Source: Sphingomonas sp. CFBP 13720
GTDB lineage: Bacteria > Pseudomonadota > Alphaproteobacteria > Sphingomonadales > Sphingomonadaceae
DNA length: 64,000 nt
Assembly (NCBI RefSeq): GCF_014842075.1
Contig: NZ_JACYVA010000005.1
Coordinates: forward strand, 192,509-256,508
Direction: 5' to 3'
In this document: positions 37,976 through 49,053 of the stretch, one piece after another
How the letters are laid out: each line of letters opens with the position of its first letter
Position numbering within the stretch: position 1 is the stretch's first letter
Program-made: the position numbers and the translations under genes
Notes under the pieces: model-generated
Seen by the model: the letters and a program-made list of their open reading frames with translations, nothing else
What the model was told of the DNA's origin: nothing
Database searches by the model: none

Positions 37976-38767
37976 ATGGCCGACGACGCGACTGCCGAAA
38001 CGCTGGCCGATTCGGTCGACGACGCGATGTTCGCGAAATCACGGCCGCCGGTCGGCCGGATGGCGCTGCTCGGGATCGGTGCCGGGGCGCAGATCGCGTT
38101 CGGCGCGATCGGCTATCTGGTCGGGCATGCCGCGATGCCCGCCGATGGCGCGACGCAGTTGCTGTCGGGTCTCGCCTTCTCGGTCGGGTTGATGCTGGTG
38201 ATGGTGACCGGCACGCAATTGTTCACCGGCAACACGATGCTGGTGCTTCCGGCGGCGCAGGCGCGACTGGGGGTCGGCGAAACCGTGCGCGACTGGGCGA
38301 TCGTGTGGAGCGCGAACCTGATCGGATCGATCGTCATTGCCGCGCTGTTCGTCGCATCGGGCGCGACCGGAGCGCTGGACGGCGCGGTCGGACGGGCGGC
38401 GCTGGCGACGGCCGAGACGAAGCTCGGCAAGGACTGGGTCGAAGTGATCGCGTCGGGCATTCTCGCCAACATGCTGGTCTGCCTCGCGGTATGGATGGCG
38501 ATCGGTGCAAAGTCGGTCGGCGGCAAGATCGCGGGCGTGGTGGGGCCAGTCACGCTGTTCGTCGCGGCGGAGTTCGAACATTCGGTCGCGAACATGGCGT
38601 TGCTGCCGATCGCGTGGGGCGTCGATCCGGGCGCGGTGCCGGCGGGCGCGCTGGTCGCCAACCTGTTGCTGGCGACGACGGGCAACATCATCGGCGGGTC
38701 GCTGGTCGCGGTCGTGCTGGCGGCGGGGCACGGCACGCTGATCGAGCATGACCATCCCCGGACGTGA
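37976..38767 (+). CDS. Formate/nitrite transporter family protein
   Basis: 263 residues, about six membrane helices, pentameric FNT channel family. GTQLFTGNTMLVLPAA is the conserved pore-loop region, and NLIGSIVIAALFVASGA and GNIIGGSLVAVVL are repeats of the half-fold. Start ATG 37976 has GGGAAG upstream. No formate or nitrite enzyme is adjacent, so the anion is unknown. Confidence 0.9.
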   Translation: MADDATAETLADSVDDAMFAKSRPPVGRMALLGIGAGAQIAFGAIGYLVGHAAMPADGATQLLSGLAFSVGLMLVMVTGTQLFTGNTMLVLPAAQARLGVGETVRDWAIVWSANLIGSIVIAALFVASGATGALDGAVGRAALATAETKLGKDWVEVIASGILANMLVCLAVWMAIGAKSVGGKIAGVVGPVTLFVAAEFEHSVANMALLPIAWGVDPGAVPAGALVANLLLATTGNIIGGSLVAVVLAAGHGTLIEHDHPRT

Positions 38768-38990
38768 AGAAGGCCGCCGGGGTCTCTCGACACCCGACGA
38801 CCTTCAGCATGGTCAGCGGCCGGAAGTTCCAGCCCGGGAGACCATGCGAGCCGCATGTCTGTCGGCCACGGCGTTTACCGGGGAACATACCCCCGCACGC
38901 GGCCAGTCGACACCTTAGCGGCGCGTCTCCCGAACGAACTGAACCGAACCCACTGCTGAACCATGAGACATCGGATCACCTCCTTTCGCT
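38768..38990 (-). ncRNA. Candidate short structured transcript with mini-ORF
   Basis: On the minus strand a unit can be seen that starts near an exceptional ribosome-binding sequence (38973-38987). It runs through an 18-codon frame and short hairpins (for example CATGCG-GCT-CGCATG), and ends at a terminator-like hairpin 38772-38802 with a GAGA loop followed by TTCTTC. It could be a regulatory RNA, a leader with a peptide, or both. Confidence 0.45.
38915..38971 (-). CDS. 18-residue mini-ORF with maximal Shine-Dalgarno
   Basis: Encodes MSHGSAVGSVQFVRETRR. The 15 bases GAAAGGAGGTGATCC, one base before the ATG, are complementary to the whole 3' tail of alphaproteobacterial 16S rRNA. Such pairing is far longer than needed for translation and may hold or stall ribosomes. 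No homologue is known to me; peptide function is uncertain. Confidence 0.4.
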   Translation of the reverse strand: MSHGSAVGSVQFVRETRR

Positions 38991-39100
38991 AGTTAAAGCC
39001 TGCGCGCCCCGACTGGTGACGCGACCAGAATGTGTGGCATGCCGGGCCTTAGCGCAAGACTTGAATCGTACCGTTTTCTGGGGATGATCGACGCCCCGGA

Positions 39101-39628
39101 TCAGCCGCGGCAATCTTCGGTCACGCGCAGGATTTCGGCCCATGCCGGCAGGACGAGGCGACCGACGCCCGCGCCTTCCACCACGAAGCGTCCCCGGCTG
39201 AACCCCATCGCGTCGAGCAGCCGGTCGGCGGCGGGCAGCACCGCCGCGACGCCACCGGGCGCGGGCCGCACGGCAAGGCTGCGCTGCGTGCTGGAGGTGC
39301 GGATCGCCACCGTTCCCGCCGCCGGGGCCGCGCTGGCCAGCGACAGCGTGACCTGTCGCGCCGCACGGTCGCAGGTCAGCGTCGCCACCGGTGCCGCGCC
39401 GCGCACGCCGAAACTGGCCGCCGATCCACCCGACAGTCCGCGATACTGCCAGTCGCCCGGCGTCAGCGCCCAGTCGCGCCAGTCGGACGAGGCGGGCGGC
39501 GGCGCGGGCAATACCGGCTGCGGACGCGGTGCCGGCCGGGGCGCGGGTGCCGTGGCCGGGGGCGCGGCGGCGGGCGGCACGCAACCGGCAAGCAGGACGA
39601 TCGGGGCGAGCGGAAACAGGATACGCAT
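39101..39628 (-). CDS. Putative lipoprotein of unknown function
   Basis: 175 residues. Signal peptide with lipobox LLAG-C (MRILFPLAPIVLLAGC), then a Pro/Ala-rich linker and a compact domain of about 130 residues with WQYRGLSGGSAASFGVRG and a late Cys (TEDCRG) that may pair with the Cys in LTCDRAA. Expected in the periplasm, anchored to a membrane. ATG 39628 gives the clean signal peptide. The 16S-complementary mini-transcript follows on the same strand. Confidence 0.75.
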   Translation of the reverse strand: MRILFPLAPIVLLAGCVPPAAAPPATAPAPRPAPRPQPVLPAPPPASSDWRDWALTPGDWQYRGLSGGSAASFGVRGAAPVATLTCDRAARQVTLSLASAAPAAGTVAIRTSSTQRSLAVRPAPGGVAAVLPAADRLLDAMGFSRGRFVVEGAGVGRLVLPAWAEILRVTEDCRG

Positions 39629-39727
39629 GCCGACCTTATGCGGCATGGTCCCGCCCGCCTCAACCGTCGCGGTGTCGATCGGCAAGACGCCGTCGCGGGA
39701 CCGGTCCGGTCCGTCGCGCAAGGGGGG

Positions 39728-41926
<2,199 letters not shown>

Positions 41927-41947
41927 GCACGGAATATGGGTTGCGTG

Positions 41948-41962
41948 GAACGGGACGGCAAC
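41948..41962 (-). promoter_or_regulatory. Imperfect LexA box upstream of uvrB
   Basis: On the coding strand GTTG-N7-GTTC, one base off the GTTC-N7-GTTC consensus, 22 bases before the uvrB ATG. Weaker than the imuA site. Confidence 0.4.
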
Positions 41963-42065
41963 ATCGGAAACAGGACGGTTCGGTTCAGGCGGAAGCGCGG
42001 GGGCGCGAAGGCGCGGAGGGGGGAAGCGCGGAGGCGCTACGTGCATGGCAACCTGCCCGATCATC

Positions 42066-42145
42066 GTCACCCCAGCGCAGGCTGGGGTCTCCCGATCGGG
42101 AGCGCCCGCCCTGCCGCGGGAGACCCCAGCCTGCGCTGGGGTGAC
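42066..42145. repeat. Long perfect inverted repeat (REP/BIME-like)
   Basis: Arms 42066-42094 and 42117-42145 are perfect 29-base complements around a 22-base loop. Each arm is itself a hairpin built on ACCCCAGC / GCTGGGGT. Such double hairpins are typical of dispersed REP elements. It lies in the uvrB leader, before the divergent M20 gene. Confidence 0.9.
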
Positions 42146-42171
42146 GGAACCGGGGTTGCCACGCCCACGAC

Positions 42172-42304
42172 ATTCCTCCGCGCCTCCGCGCTTCCGCGTG
42201 AAAACCAGCTTCTTTCCGCGCGCCCGCACGACGACCCAACTTCCCTTCGCGCTTTTGCGTGAACCAACCCAACTTCCCTCCGCACCTCCGCGTGAACCAA
42301 CCTC
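42172..42304. repeat. Imperfect direct repeats, CCTCCGCG...CGTGAACCAAC type
   Basis: Three loosely related units, each containing a CTCCGC or TTCGCG block followed by GCGTGAA and CCA. The last two share CAACTTCC at the start and GCGTGAACCAACC at the end. They fill the space between the palindrome and the M20 gene and resemble low-complexity sphingomonad intergenic repeats. Confidence 0.5.
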
Positions 42305-42361
42305 CCCCTCGACACCGCCACAAATCCCGATAGCCTGCCCGAAAACCGGGGGACCCGAACC

Positions 42362-43684
42362 ATGCGCCGACTGCTAGCCGCCACCTGCCTGATCGCCGCG
42401 ACGCCCGCAGCCGCCGAACCCGACTGGGCGCCCGCCGTCCGTGCCGACTATACCGCGTCGCTCGGCAGCATGTGGGACTGGTTCCATCGCAACCCCGAAC
42501 TGTCGTTCCGCGAGACGAGGACCGCCGCGCGCATGGCGACCGAACTCCGGGCCGTCCCCGGCATGACCGTGACCGAAGGAGTCGGCGGCACCGGAGTCGT
42601 CGGTGTGCTGAAGAACGGCGCCGGCCCGACCATCCTGCTGCGCGCCGACATGGACGGACTGCCGGTCGAGGAGAAATCGGGCCTGCCCAACGCCAGCAAG
42701 GCGCGTCAGGTCGGGGTCGACGGGGTCGAATCGCCCGTGATGCACGCCTGCGGCCACGACACGCATATCACGGCGATGGTCGGCACCGCACGACGGCTGG
42801 CGGCGCTCAGGGATCGCTGGCACGGCACGATCGTGTTCGTCGTCCAGCCGGCGGAGGAACGCGTCGGCGGCGCGGCGGCGATGATGAAGGACGGCCTCTA
42901 CACCCGCTTCCCCAAACCCGACTATGCGCTGGCGTTCCACGTCGGGGCCGGGCTGGCGTCGGGCAAGATCAGCGCGTCCGAAGGCATCCAGTATTCGTCC
43001 GCCGATTCGGTCGACATCACCGTCCCCGGCATCGGCGCGCATGGGGCCAGCCCGCATGCCGGCAAGGACCCGGTCTACATGGCGTCGCAACTGGTGATCG
43101 CGTTGCAGGGCCTCATCAGTCGCGAACGCGCGCCGCTCGACCCTGGGGTCATCACGGTCGGCGCGTTCCATGCGGGCACCAAGCACAACATCATCGGCGA
43201 CGAGGCGAAGTTACAGGTGACGGTGCGCGCCAATGACGAGGCGACGCGCAAGGAACTGCTCGACGGCATCCGCCGCGTCGCCGCCGGGATCGGTACGCTG
43301 AACGGCATGCCCGCGAACCGGATGCCGATCGTGAAGGTCAGCGAAGGCACGCCCACGACGATCAACGACGCAGCGCTCGCCCGCCGGCTGAACGCGGTGA
43401 TGGCCACGACGCTGGGCGCGACCAACGTCGAGCCGTTCGAACAGGGCGGCATGGGCGCGGAGGACTTCGCCTATCTGATCGAACCCAATACCAAGGTACG
43501 CGGCTATTATTTCGCGGTCGGCGGCACCCCCGCCGCCGACATCGCCGCCGCGCGGGCGGGTGGTCCGCCGATCCCGTCGCATCACAGCCCGCTGTTCCGC
43601 ATCACCCCCGAACCGGCGATCGTGACCGGCACGATCGCGATGACGGCGGCGGTACTCGACCTGATGGGACCGTCCGCCAGATAG
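42362..43684 (+). CDS. Secreted M20-family amidohydrolase
   Basis: 440 residues. Signal peptide [18 protein letters not shown], then a two-domain M20D amidohydrolase: [28 protein letters not shown] (metal ligands) and EDFAYLIEP. Family members remove acyl groups from amino acids or cleave peptide-like amides such as hippurate. The predicted export suggests a periplasmic role. Substrate unknown. Confidence 0.9.
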   Translation: MRRLLAATCLIAATPAAAEPDWAPAVRADYTASLGSMWDWFHRNPELSFRETRTAARMATELRAVPGMTVTEGVGGTGVVGVLKNGAGPTILLRADMDGLPVEEKSGLPNASKARQVGVDGVESPVMHACGHDTHITAMVGTARRLAALRDRWHGTIVFVVQPAEERVGGAAAMMKDGLYTRFPKPDYALAFHVGAGLASGKISASEGIQYSSADSVDITVPGIGAHGASPHAGKDPVYMASQLVIALQGLISRERAPLDPGVITVGAFHAGTKHNIIGDEAKLQVTVRANDEATRKELLDGIRRVAAGIGTLNGMPANRMPIVKVSEGTPTTINDAALARRLNAVMATTLGATNVEPFEQGGMGAEDFAYLIEPNTKVRGYYFAVGGTPAADIAAARAGGPPIPSHHSPLFRITPEPAIVTGTIAMTAAVLDLMGPSAR

Positions 43685-43751
43685 GCTGTCCGCGTGATAG
43701 GCGATCGGGCGGAGCAGCCGCCTCGAATCAGGATGAAAACAAGAGAGAACC

Positions 43752-43800
43752 GTTCATCCTGAGTAGCCATTGAGCCTGTCGAAATGGCGTATCGAAGGAC
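43752..43800. repeat. Palindromic intergenic repeat, copy 2
   Basis: 48 of 49 bases match 3411-3459. The right half of the copy 1 palindrome is missing here. It lies between the convergent M20 and glutaminase genes. Confidence 0.85.
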
Positions 43801-43848
43801 CGCCGCGGGATGCTTTGATACGGGTCTTCGTCTTCGCCGTCCCTTCCA

Positions 43849-43913
43849 TTCGGTTCGAGCCTGTCGAGAACGGGTTTTCGCGAGCGGAACGTTCCCGACA
43901 CGCTCGAACCGAA
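43849..43913. repeat. Inverted repeat with 24-base arms
   Basis: Arms 43849-43872 and 43890-43913 pair at 22 of 24 positions around a 17-base loop. The GAGCCTGTCGA block is shared with the 3411/43752 family, so this is probably a relative of that element. It sits 13 bases from the glutaminase stop and could end transcription. Confidence 0.8.
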
Positions 43914-43925
43914 CGGGCGAGGACA

Positions 43926-44846
43926 CTACCGCGCGAAGATCGACCAGTCCGCCCGGTGCGCCAGCATCTCCAGCGCACGCACGCCGAGGATCGAGTTGCC
44001 CTGCCGGTCGAGATTGGGCGACCACACCGCGATCGACGCCACCTGCGGCATGATCGCAAGGATGCCGCCGCCGACCCCGCTCTTGGCGGGCAGCCCGACG
44101 CGATAGGCGAAGTCGCCCGACCCGTCATACTGCCCGCTGGTCACCATCATCGACAGCAACCGCCGCGTCCGCTCGACCCGCGCATCGCCGGCCTCGTCGC
44201 CGGTCCGCCCGGTGCGCGTCAGGAACCGCCCCGCCTTCGCCAGCCCGATACAATCCAGTTCGATCGCGCATTGATGGACATAGGCTTCCATCACCTCGTC
44301 GATCTCCGAATGGAGATTGCCGTGATGGCGCGCAAAGCTCATCATCGCGCGGTTCAGGTCGCCCGCGGTGCGCGCGGTTTCGAGTACGGCTTCGTCCAGC
44401 GGCACGTCGTCCAGCCCGGTCTCACGCTGTACGAAGTCGATCACCGCGCTCGCCTGCCGGTCGTCGCCCAGCAGTTCGACGAGGATATCGACCACGACCA
44501 GCGCGCCCGCGTTGATGAACGGGTTGCGCGGAATGCCCCAGTTGCGTTCCAGATCGACCATCGAATTGAACGGATCGCCCGACGGTTCGCGCCCGACGCG
44601 CTTGAACACGCGGTCGCCGATCGCCTCCAGCGCCAGTTCCAGCGCGAACACCTTGGCGATGCTCTGCAACGCGAAGCGCGTATCGGCGGCACCACCGGTG
44701 TGCAGATTGCCGTCCGCCTCCAGCACCGCGATGCCGAACGGGCCGGGATCGTTGCGGACCCAGACTTCGGCCTCGCCCTCGATCGTGGCGGCGTCGGCCT
44801 GTATTTCGGAAGCGATATCGGCGACGATGCGGGAAAGGTCAGGCAT
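43926..44846 (-). CDS. glsA: Glutaminase A
   Basis: 306 residues, beta-lactamase-fold enzyme hydrolysing Gln to Glu and ammonia. The catalytic S-x-x-K is in FALQSIAKVF. Other blocks are PFNSMVDLERNWGIPRNPFINAGAL, TAGDLNRAMMSFARHHGN and PAKSGVGGGILA. Normal length and cytosolic. Single gene, convergent with the M20 gene. Confidence 0.95.
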   Translation of the reverse strand: MPDLSRIVADIASEIQADAATIEGEAEVWVRNDPGPFGIAVLEADGNLHTGGAADTRFALQSIAKVFALELALEAIGDRVFKRVGREPSGDPFNSMVDLERNWGIPRNPFINAGALVVVDILVELLGDDRQASAVIDFVQRETGLDDVPLDEAVLETARTAGDLNRAMMSFARHHGNLHSEIDEVMEAYVHQCAIELDCIGLAKAGRFLTRTGRTGDEAGDARVERTRRLLSMMVTSGQYDGSGDFAYRVGLPAKSGVGGGILAIMPQVASIAVWSPNLDRQGNSILGVRALEMLAHRADWSIFAR

Positions 44847-44857
44847 GCACGGTCCCT

Positions 44858-45045
44858 AGAGCGTTACCGGACCAGATTGAACCACCGTCATCGCCCTGCG
44901 GGCGACCGCTGCGCGGCGGGGCGCTTTCGCCGAGATGCTGCGTTGTTCGTCGGTCACGATGCTTCGGCATCGCTTCCTCCTCACGCGTTGCACCACGCCA
45001 AAATCACCTCCGTGCCGATCGTCCAACCTGGTCCGGTAACGCTCT
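44858..45045. mobile_element. MITE-like element with 22-base terminal inverted repeats
   Basis: 188 bases bounded by AGAGCGTTACCGGACCAGRT-type ends (44858-44879 and 45024-45045, 21 of 22 paired). An inner hairpin GATGC-TTCG-GCATC is present. No open frame of value and no obvious target duplication. It lies between glsA and ygfZ and fits a non-autonomous repeat. Confidence 0.65.
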
Positions 45046-45082
45046 GGAACGCCGGGCACCGACCGTCGAGGGGCGGGTCGGT

Positions 45083-45814
45083 TCAGTCCTGTGCCAATGC
45101 CGCCGCCAGCCACGCCGGACGAATCGCATCGCCCAGATCGTCGATCCGGCGATGCTCCACCCGCAGGTCCAGCTCGGGATGGACGACGCGCGTCCGTGGT
45201 CCCTCCGTCACGCCCGGCACCACCACCAGCCGCCGGTTGACCGTCGATCGATAGTTCATCCGCGCGGTATTTTCCTGCCCGACATAGCAGCCCTTGGTGA
45301 AGCTTACGCCGTTCAGCTCGCGCGCATTGCACTCCAGCCACAACGTCGTCGCGTCGCCCAGTTCGGCCCGGCCCTCGGTCACGCCCAGCGCCAGCCGGTG
45401 CGCGGTCCATCCCGCCGCCGGTTCGCCCGCCCCGCCCAGCCAGCGCCGGCCCAGTTCGGGAAGACGCGGGTCGGGCGCGCCCTCCGCCCCCGCCCCGGTC
45501 GCCGACCAGTGCACGGCGATCTCGACCGGCTCGATCGTCACCGCGCGGCGCAGGCGGTACATCGTCAGCCGGCGTGCCAGCGCCTCCGCCGCATCGCGTT
45601 CGCAATCGATCAGCACCGCATCGCCGTCGTGCCACATCACGAAATCGAACAGCACCTTGCCCTGCGGCGACAACAGTGCCGACCAGGCCGGACCGGCGGC
45701 CAGCGTCGCGACGTCCTGCGTCACCAGCCCCTGCAGGAAATCGCGTGCATCTGGCCCGCCGACGCGCAGAACCGCGCGGTCGGCCAGCCGGCTTCCCGGG
45801 GTGGTCATGGTCAT
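45083..45814 (-). CDS. ygfZ: YgfZ/CAF17-like folate-binding Fe-S protein
   Basis: 243 residues related to the GcvT fold, needed for maintenance of certain Fe-S enzymes. The hallmark K-G-C-Y-x-G-Q-E motif is present in FTKGCYVGQENTARMNYR, with LQGLVTQDV near the N-terminus. ATG 45814 or 45808 can start it. Divergent from pyrC with about 43 bases between. Confidence 0.9.
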   Translation of the reverse strand: MTMTTPGSRLADRAVLRVGGPDARDFLQGLVTQDVATLAAGPAWSALLSPQGKVLFDFVMWHDGDAVLIDCERDAAEALARRLTMYRLRRAVTIEPVEIAVHWSATGAGAEGAPDPRLPELGRRWLGGAGEPAAGWTAHRLALGVTEGRAELGDATTLWLECNARELNGVSFTKGCYVGQENTARMNYRSTVNRRLVVVPGVTEGPRTRVVHPELDLRVEHRRIDDLGDAIRPAWLAAALAQD

Positions 45815-45857
45815 CCCGAACAGGTAGGAAAGCGGCTCGTGGCGACAAGAGGCGGCT

Positions 45858-47183
45858 TTGACGACCTTCGATACCAAGCTCACCGGTGGCACGGTCCACC
45901 TTCCCGGCGGCCCGGCACAGGTCGATATCGGCATTCGGGACGGCCGCATCGCGGGGATCGGCATTGCCGGCGATGCGGGCGCGACGATCGACTGCACCGG
46001 GCTGGATATCCTGCCCGGCGTCATCGACACGCAGGTGCATTTCCGCGAACCGGGGCTGGAGCACAAGGAAGACCTTGCCAGCGGATCGGTGGCGGCGGTG
46101 ATGGGCGGCGTGACCGCCGTGTTCGAAATGCCGAACACCAAACCCAATACCGACAACGAAGACGCGATCGCCGACAAGCTGGCGCGTGCGAAGGGCCGCA
46201 TGTGGTGCGACCATGCCTTCTACGTCGGTGCGACCGCGCGCAACGCGAACCATCTGGACGAACTGGAACGGCTGCCCGGCACGGCGGGGGTCAAGATCTT
46301 CATGGGATCGTCGACCGGCGATCTGCTGGTATCCGAAGATGCCGACCTGTTGCGCGCGCTGCGCTCGGGCCGGCGGCGCGTCGCGATCCATGCGGAGGAC
46401 GAAACCCGCATGATCGCGCGGGAGGGCGAACGGATTGCGGGCGACCCCGCATCGCATCCCGTCTGGCGCGACGATGAAAGCGCACTGATCGCGACAAAAC
46501 GTATTCTGCGCCTCGCACGCGAAGCGGGGCGTCGCGTCCATGTGCTGCACGTCACGACCCCGGCCGAGCTGGAATTACTGGGCGCGAACAAGGACATCGC
46601 TTCGTGCGAAGTCACGCCGCAGCATCTGACGCTGGCCGGCGAAGAAGCATATCCGCGCCTCGGCACCTACGCCCAAATGAACCCCCCCATCCGTTCGGGC
46701 GCGCATCGCGACGGGCTGTGGCACTGGCTGCGACAGGGCGTGCCCGACGTCGTCGGCTCGGACCATGCGCCGCATACCGTCGAGGAAAAGGCGAAACGCT
46801 ATCCCGCCAGCCCCAGCGGCATGCCCGGCGTCCAGACGCTGTTGCCGCTGTTGCTCGACCATGTCGCGCAGGGGCGGCTCACGCTGCCCCGCCTGATCGA
46901 TCTGACCAGCGCGGGCGCGCAGCGGATTTTCGGACTGGCGGGCAAGGGGCGCATCGCGTTCGGCTATGACGCCGATTTCACCATCGTCGACCTGAAGGCG
47001 CGGTGGACGGTCGAACAGTCCTGGCTGGCGTCGCGGTCCGGCTGGTCGCCCTTTACCGGCGACACGCTCATCGGTCGCCCGATCGGCACGATCGTGCGCG
47101 GCCGCACCGCGATGTGGGAGGCCGAACTGGTCGGCGAGGCGCAGGGCGCACCGGTCCGCTTCGAATCGACCGCGTTCGGCTGA
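45858..47183 (+). CDS. pyrC: Dihydroorotase, class I
   Basis: 441 residues, zinc amidohydrolase that closes carbamoyl-aspartate to dihydroorotate in pyrimidine synthesis. H-x-H in DTQVHFREPGLEHKED, PNTKPNTDN, the metal His blocks HVLHVTT and SDHAPHTVEEK. TTG 45858 is the apparent start with AGAGGCGG upstream; the N-terminus looks complete. Length fits the DHOase type with all active-site residues, so an active enzyme and not a PyrB-associated pseudo-form. Confidence 0.92.
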   Translation: MTTFDTKLTGGTVHLPGGPAQVDIGIRDGRIAGIGIAGDAGATIDCTGLDILPGVIDTQVHFREPGLEHKEDLASGSVAAVMGGVTAVFEMPNTKPNTDNEDAIADKLARAKGRMWCDHAFYVGATARNANHLDELERLPGTAGVKIFMGSSTGDLLVSEDADLLRALRSGRRRVAIHAEDETRMIAREGERIAGDPASHPVWRDDESALIATKRILRLAREAGRRVHVLHVTTPAELELLGANKDIASCEVTPQHLTLAGEEAYPRLGTYAQMNPPIRSGAHRDGLWHWLRQGVPDVVGSDHAPHTVEEKAKRYPASPSGMPGVQTLLPLLLDHVAQGRLTLPRLIDLTSAGAQRIFGLAGKGRIAFGYDADFTIVDLKARWTVEQSWLASRSGWSPFTGDTLIGRPIGTIVRGRTAMWEAELVGEAQGAPVRFESTAFG

Positions 47184-47204
47184 ACTGTCCGGGTCCGGGC
47201 CTGA

Positions 47205-47236
47205 GCGGATGCGCGCCAGATAGGGTGCGCATCCGC
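47205..47236 (+). terminator. Hairpin after pyrC
   Basis: GCGGATGCGC and GCGCATCCGC form a perfect 10-base stem around 12 bases, 22 bases after the pyrC stop. No T run follows, so it may be a weak terminator or an RNA-stabilising end. Confidence 0.6.
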
Positions 47237-47440
47237 CCGCCCCTGCCTGTATAGATCGCTACGAACATCGCGTCCGGCAGCGACCGGCTAAGCAACGACC
47301 TTGCCGCCTTTGCCGCCGAACGTCCCGGTACGGGATCGCCGCACGCCGTGCCGGGGGCAGCGGCGCTCGTGCATCCTCCTTCATGAAGACCGAAGCGCGC
47401 GAGTATCTCGGATGGTCATCCGCCCGCGTCCGTCAGCGGC

Positions 47441-48199
47441 TCAGAACGGCAGCCACTTCTGCTTCTCGCTGAACCGCATATACCCGACGTTCGCGCCCAG
47501 TCGCCAACCAACCCCAAGCCGTACCGGGATCAGCACCGTATTCCCGCGTCGCAGATAGCTGGCCGAGAAGCCGCCGACGAAATAGGCCCGCCCTTCGGCT
47601 GCGGGAAACCGGCGATACAGTTCCTGCGAATCATACAGGTTGTAGACCAGCACGAACACCTTGGTCGCGTCGCCGCCGACATCGAAGCCGACCGACGGCC
47701 CGGTCCAGTAGACGGTGCGCTGCCCCTCGATCTTGTGGTTCATCACCCCCGAGCCATAGCGCAGCCCGACCACGAATGCGCCGGCCGCCTCCCGCCCGGC
47801 AATATAGGCGTTGGGCTTGCCCTGATCCTTCAGGATATTTTCCATGATCCCGGCCAGGCCTTCGGCCCCGCGTCCGAACACGCCCTCTGCCGCACCGATC
47901 AGGTCGTCGCGCTCGAACGTGTCGTCCGCCGCGCTGGTGGCGGATGCGCCCGGCTGGGTCGGGGCAGGCGTCGCCGGGGCGGGCGGCACCGTCTGATCGG
48001 GTACATAGGCCGGGGGCACGTCGGCCTGACGCGCCGGTGCAGGCGCAGCCGGCGCGGGGGCAGGCGCCAGATCGGCGTCGATCGCGTCGTTGGGATCGAC
48101 GGTACGCACCTGCGCCTGCGCCGGTGCCGCCAGCATCGTGAGCGGCAGCAGCCACCCGATCCATCGTCCCATTCCGATACTCCCCGCAACCCGCATCAT
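47441..48199 (-). CDS. eipA: EipA/DUF1134 family envelope protein
   Basis: 252 residues. Signal peptide (IGWLLPLTMLAAPAQA), a Pro/Ala-rich linker and a C-terminal DUF1134 domain (VVGLRYGSGVMNHKIEGQRTVYWTGPSVGFDVGGDATKVFVLVYNL...). The family includes Brucella EipA, a periplasmic protein needed for envelope integrity. Start 48199 gives MMRVAGS before the signal; ATG 48172 is an alternative. Convergent with pyrC. Confidence 0.88.
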   Translation of the reverse strand: MMRVAGSIGMGRWIGWLLPLTMLAAPAQAQVRTVDPNDAIDADLAPAPAPAAPAPARQADVPPAYVPDQTVPPAPATPAPTQPGASATSAADDTFERDDLIGAAEGVFGRGAEGLAGIMENILKDQGKPNAYIAGREAAGAFVVGLRYGSGVMNHKIEGQRTVYWTGPSVGFDVGGDATKVFVLVYNLYDSQELYRRFPAAEGRAYFVGGFSASYLRRGNTVLIPVRLGVGWRLGANVGYMRFSEKQKWLPF

Positions 48200-48335
48200 G
48201 CCGCATGATAGCCGCGTCCGCCCTTGCCCCGCAATGAACGCGCGTTCGATCGCGAACGATTTACCATCAATGTTGGTGGTTGATCGCCGACGCAGGCCTC
48301 GCTATAGGCCCGCTCTCCGGGGGCGAACGCCCTTG

Positions 48336-48428
48336 GGAGACGTGGGTGAGTGGCTGAAACCAGCGGTTTGCTAAACCGCCGTAGGGGGATTACTCCTACC
48401 GAGGGTTCGAATCCCTCCGTCTCCGCCA
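48336..48428 (+). tRNA. tRNA-Ser (anticodon GCT)
   Basis: A 93-base class II tRNA: acceptor GGAGACG / CGTCTCC, anticodon loop TTGCTAA (GCT), long variable arm, T arm GGTTCGAATCC, discriminator G and encoded CCA. GC drops right after its 3' end, marking the island border. Confidence 0.96.
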
Positions 48429-48525
48429 ATATGGCAAAAAAATCCCGCAAAATTAGTAGTTTAGCCGGTTTAGAAGATGCTGGCCAACGTACGGGCCAAC
48501 AATCGACTAGCAAAGACTTTGCGCA

Positions 48526-48810
48526 CTAAACTGCTGCGCTGGGCACCGACTCACCGATAGAAAAATAATTCCTAGCGCGCGCTTCAAGCAGCGCATTTCC
48601 CAAACCGCTGCAGAGGCCGGCTTCCACGCCTTCGAAGACACCGGCAGCTACAACTGCGCGCATCAGGGCGCCAATGTAGCAGGGGTTTTCCGTTTGGTGC
48701 GTTAACGCCATTAGATCCCGAGCAATTGCACGGCCTCGCTCGCAGTTCTCACTATAATCTCCAGTCCTATTCGGAGCCCATCCCGCTCTTATCGCATTGA
48801 TAATAATCAT
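48526..48810 (-). CDS. Hypothetical island protein
   Basis: 94 residues, no domain known to me. Mixed alpha composition, with GRAIARDLMALTHQTENPCYIGALMRAVVAAGVFEGVEAGLCSGLGNALLEARARNYF. GGAGGAG lies 6 bases before the ATG, which makes translation likely. First gene inside the tRNA-Ser border. Not a recombinase. Confidence 0.6.
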   Translation of the reverse strand: MIIINAIRAGWAPNRTGDYSENCERGRAIARDLMALTHQTENPCYIGALMRAVVAAGVFEGVEAGLCSGLGNALLEARARNYFSIGESVPSAAV

Positions 48811-49053
48811 TACGTTCTCCTCCGTCAGTGTGCATCCTTAACATACCCAAGACGTAAATCATGTAAATACCTTTGAGCCAAAATATTTACTCACTATATT
48901 AGTGATATTTGGACGGCATACTTTCTCTTAACTAGGTAAACATAATAGTGACCTGCTACGAAGGTAATCAATACTCAGGCCGTGCCACAGTGTATAAACC
49001 CCCAGATGCTTACTGGCTTCCGTTATACACGCGTTGGCTCGACATGCTGAAGC

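Noticed and set aside
38688..38888. A 66-codon minus-strand frame after the mini-ORF
   Set aside because: Runs through the terminator-like hairpin and into the end of the transporter gene; no ribosome site.
38973..38987. Match to the 16S rRNA 3' end considered as an rRNA fragment
   Set aside because: Only the terminal 15 bases match; the sequence on either side does not continue as 16S or as a spacer, and the position before an ATG on the other strand explains it better.
48431..48529. A 32-codon frame right after tRNA-Ser (MAKKSRKISS...)
   Set aside because: No ribosome site and it begins two bases after the tRNA end; could be part of the attachment region. Not strong enough to list as a gene.
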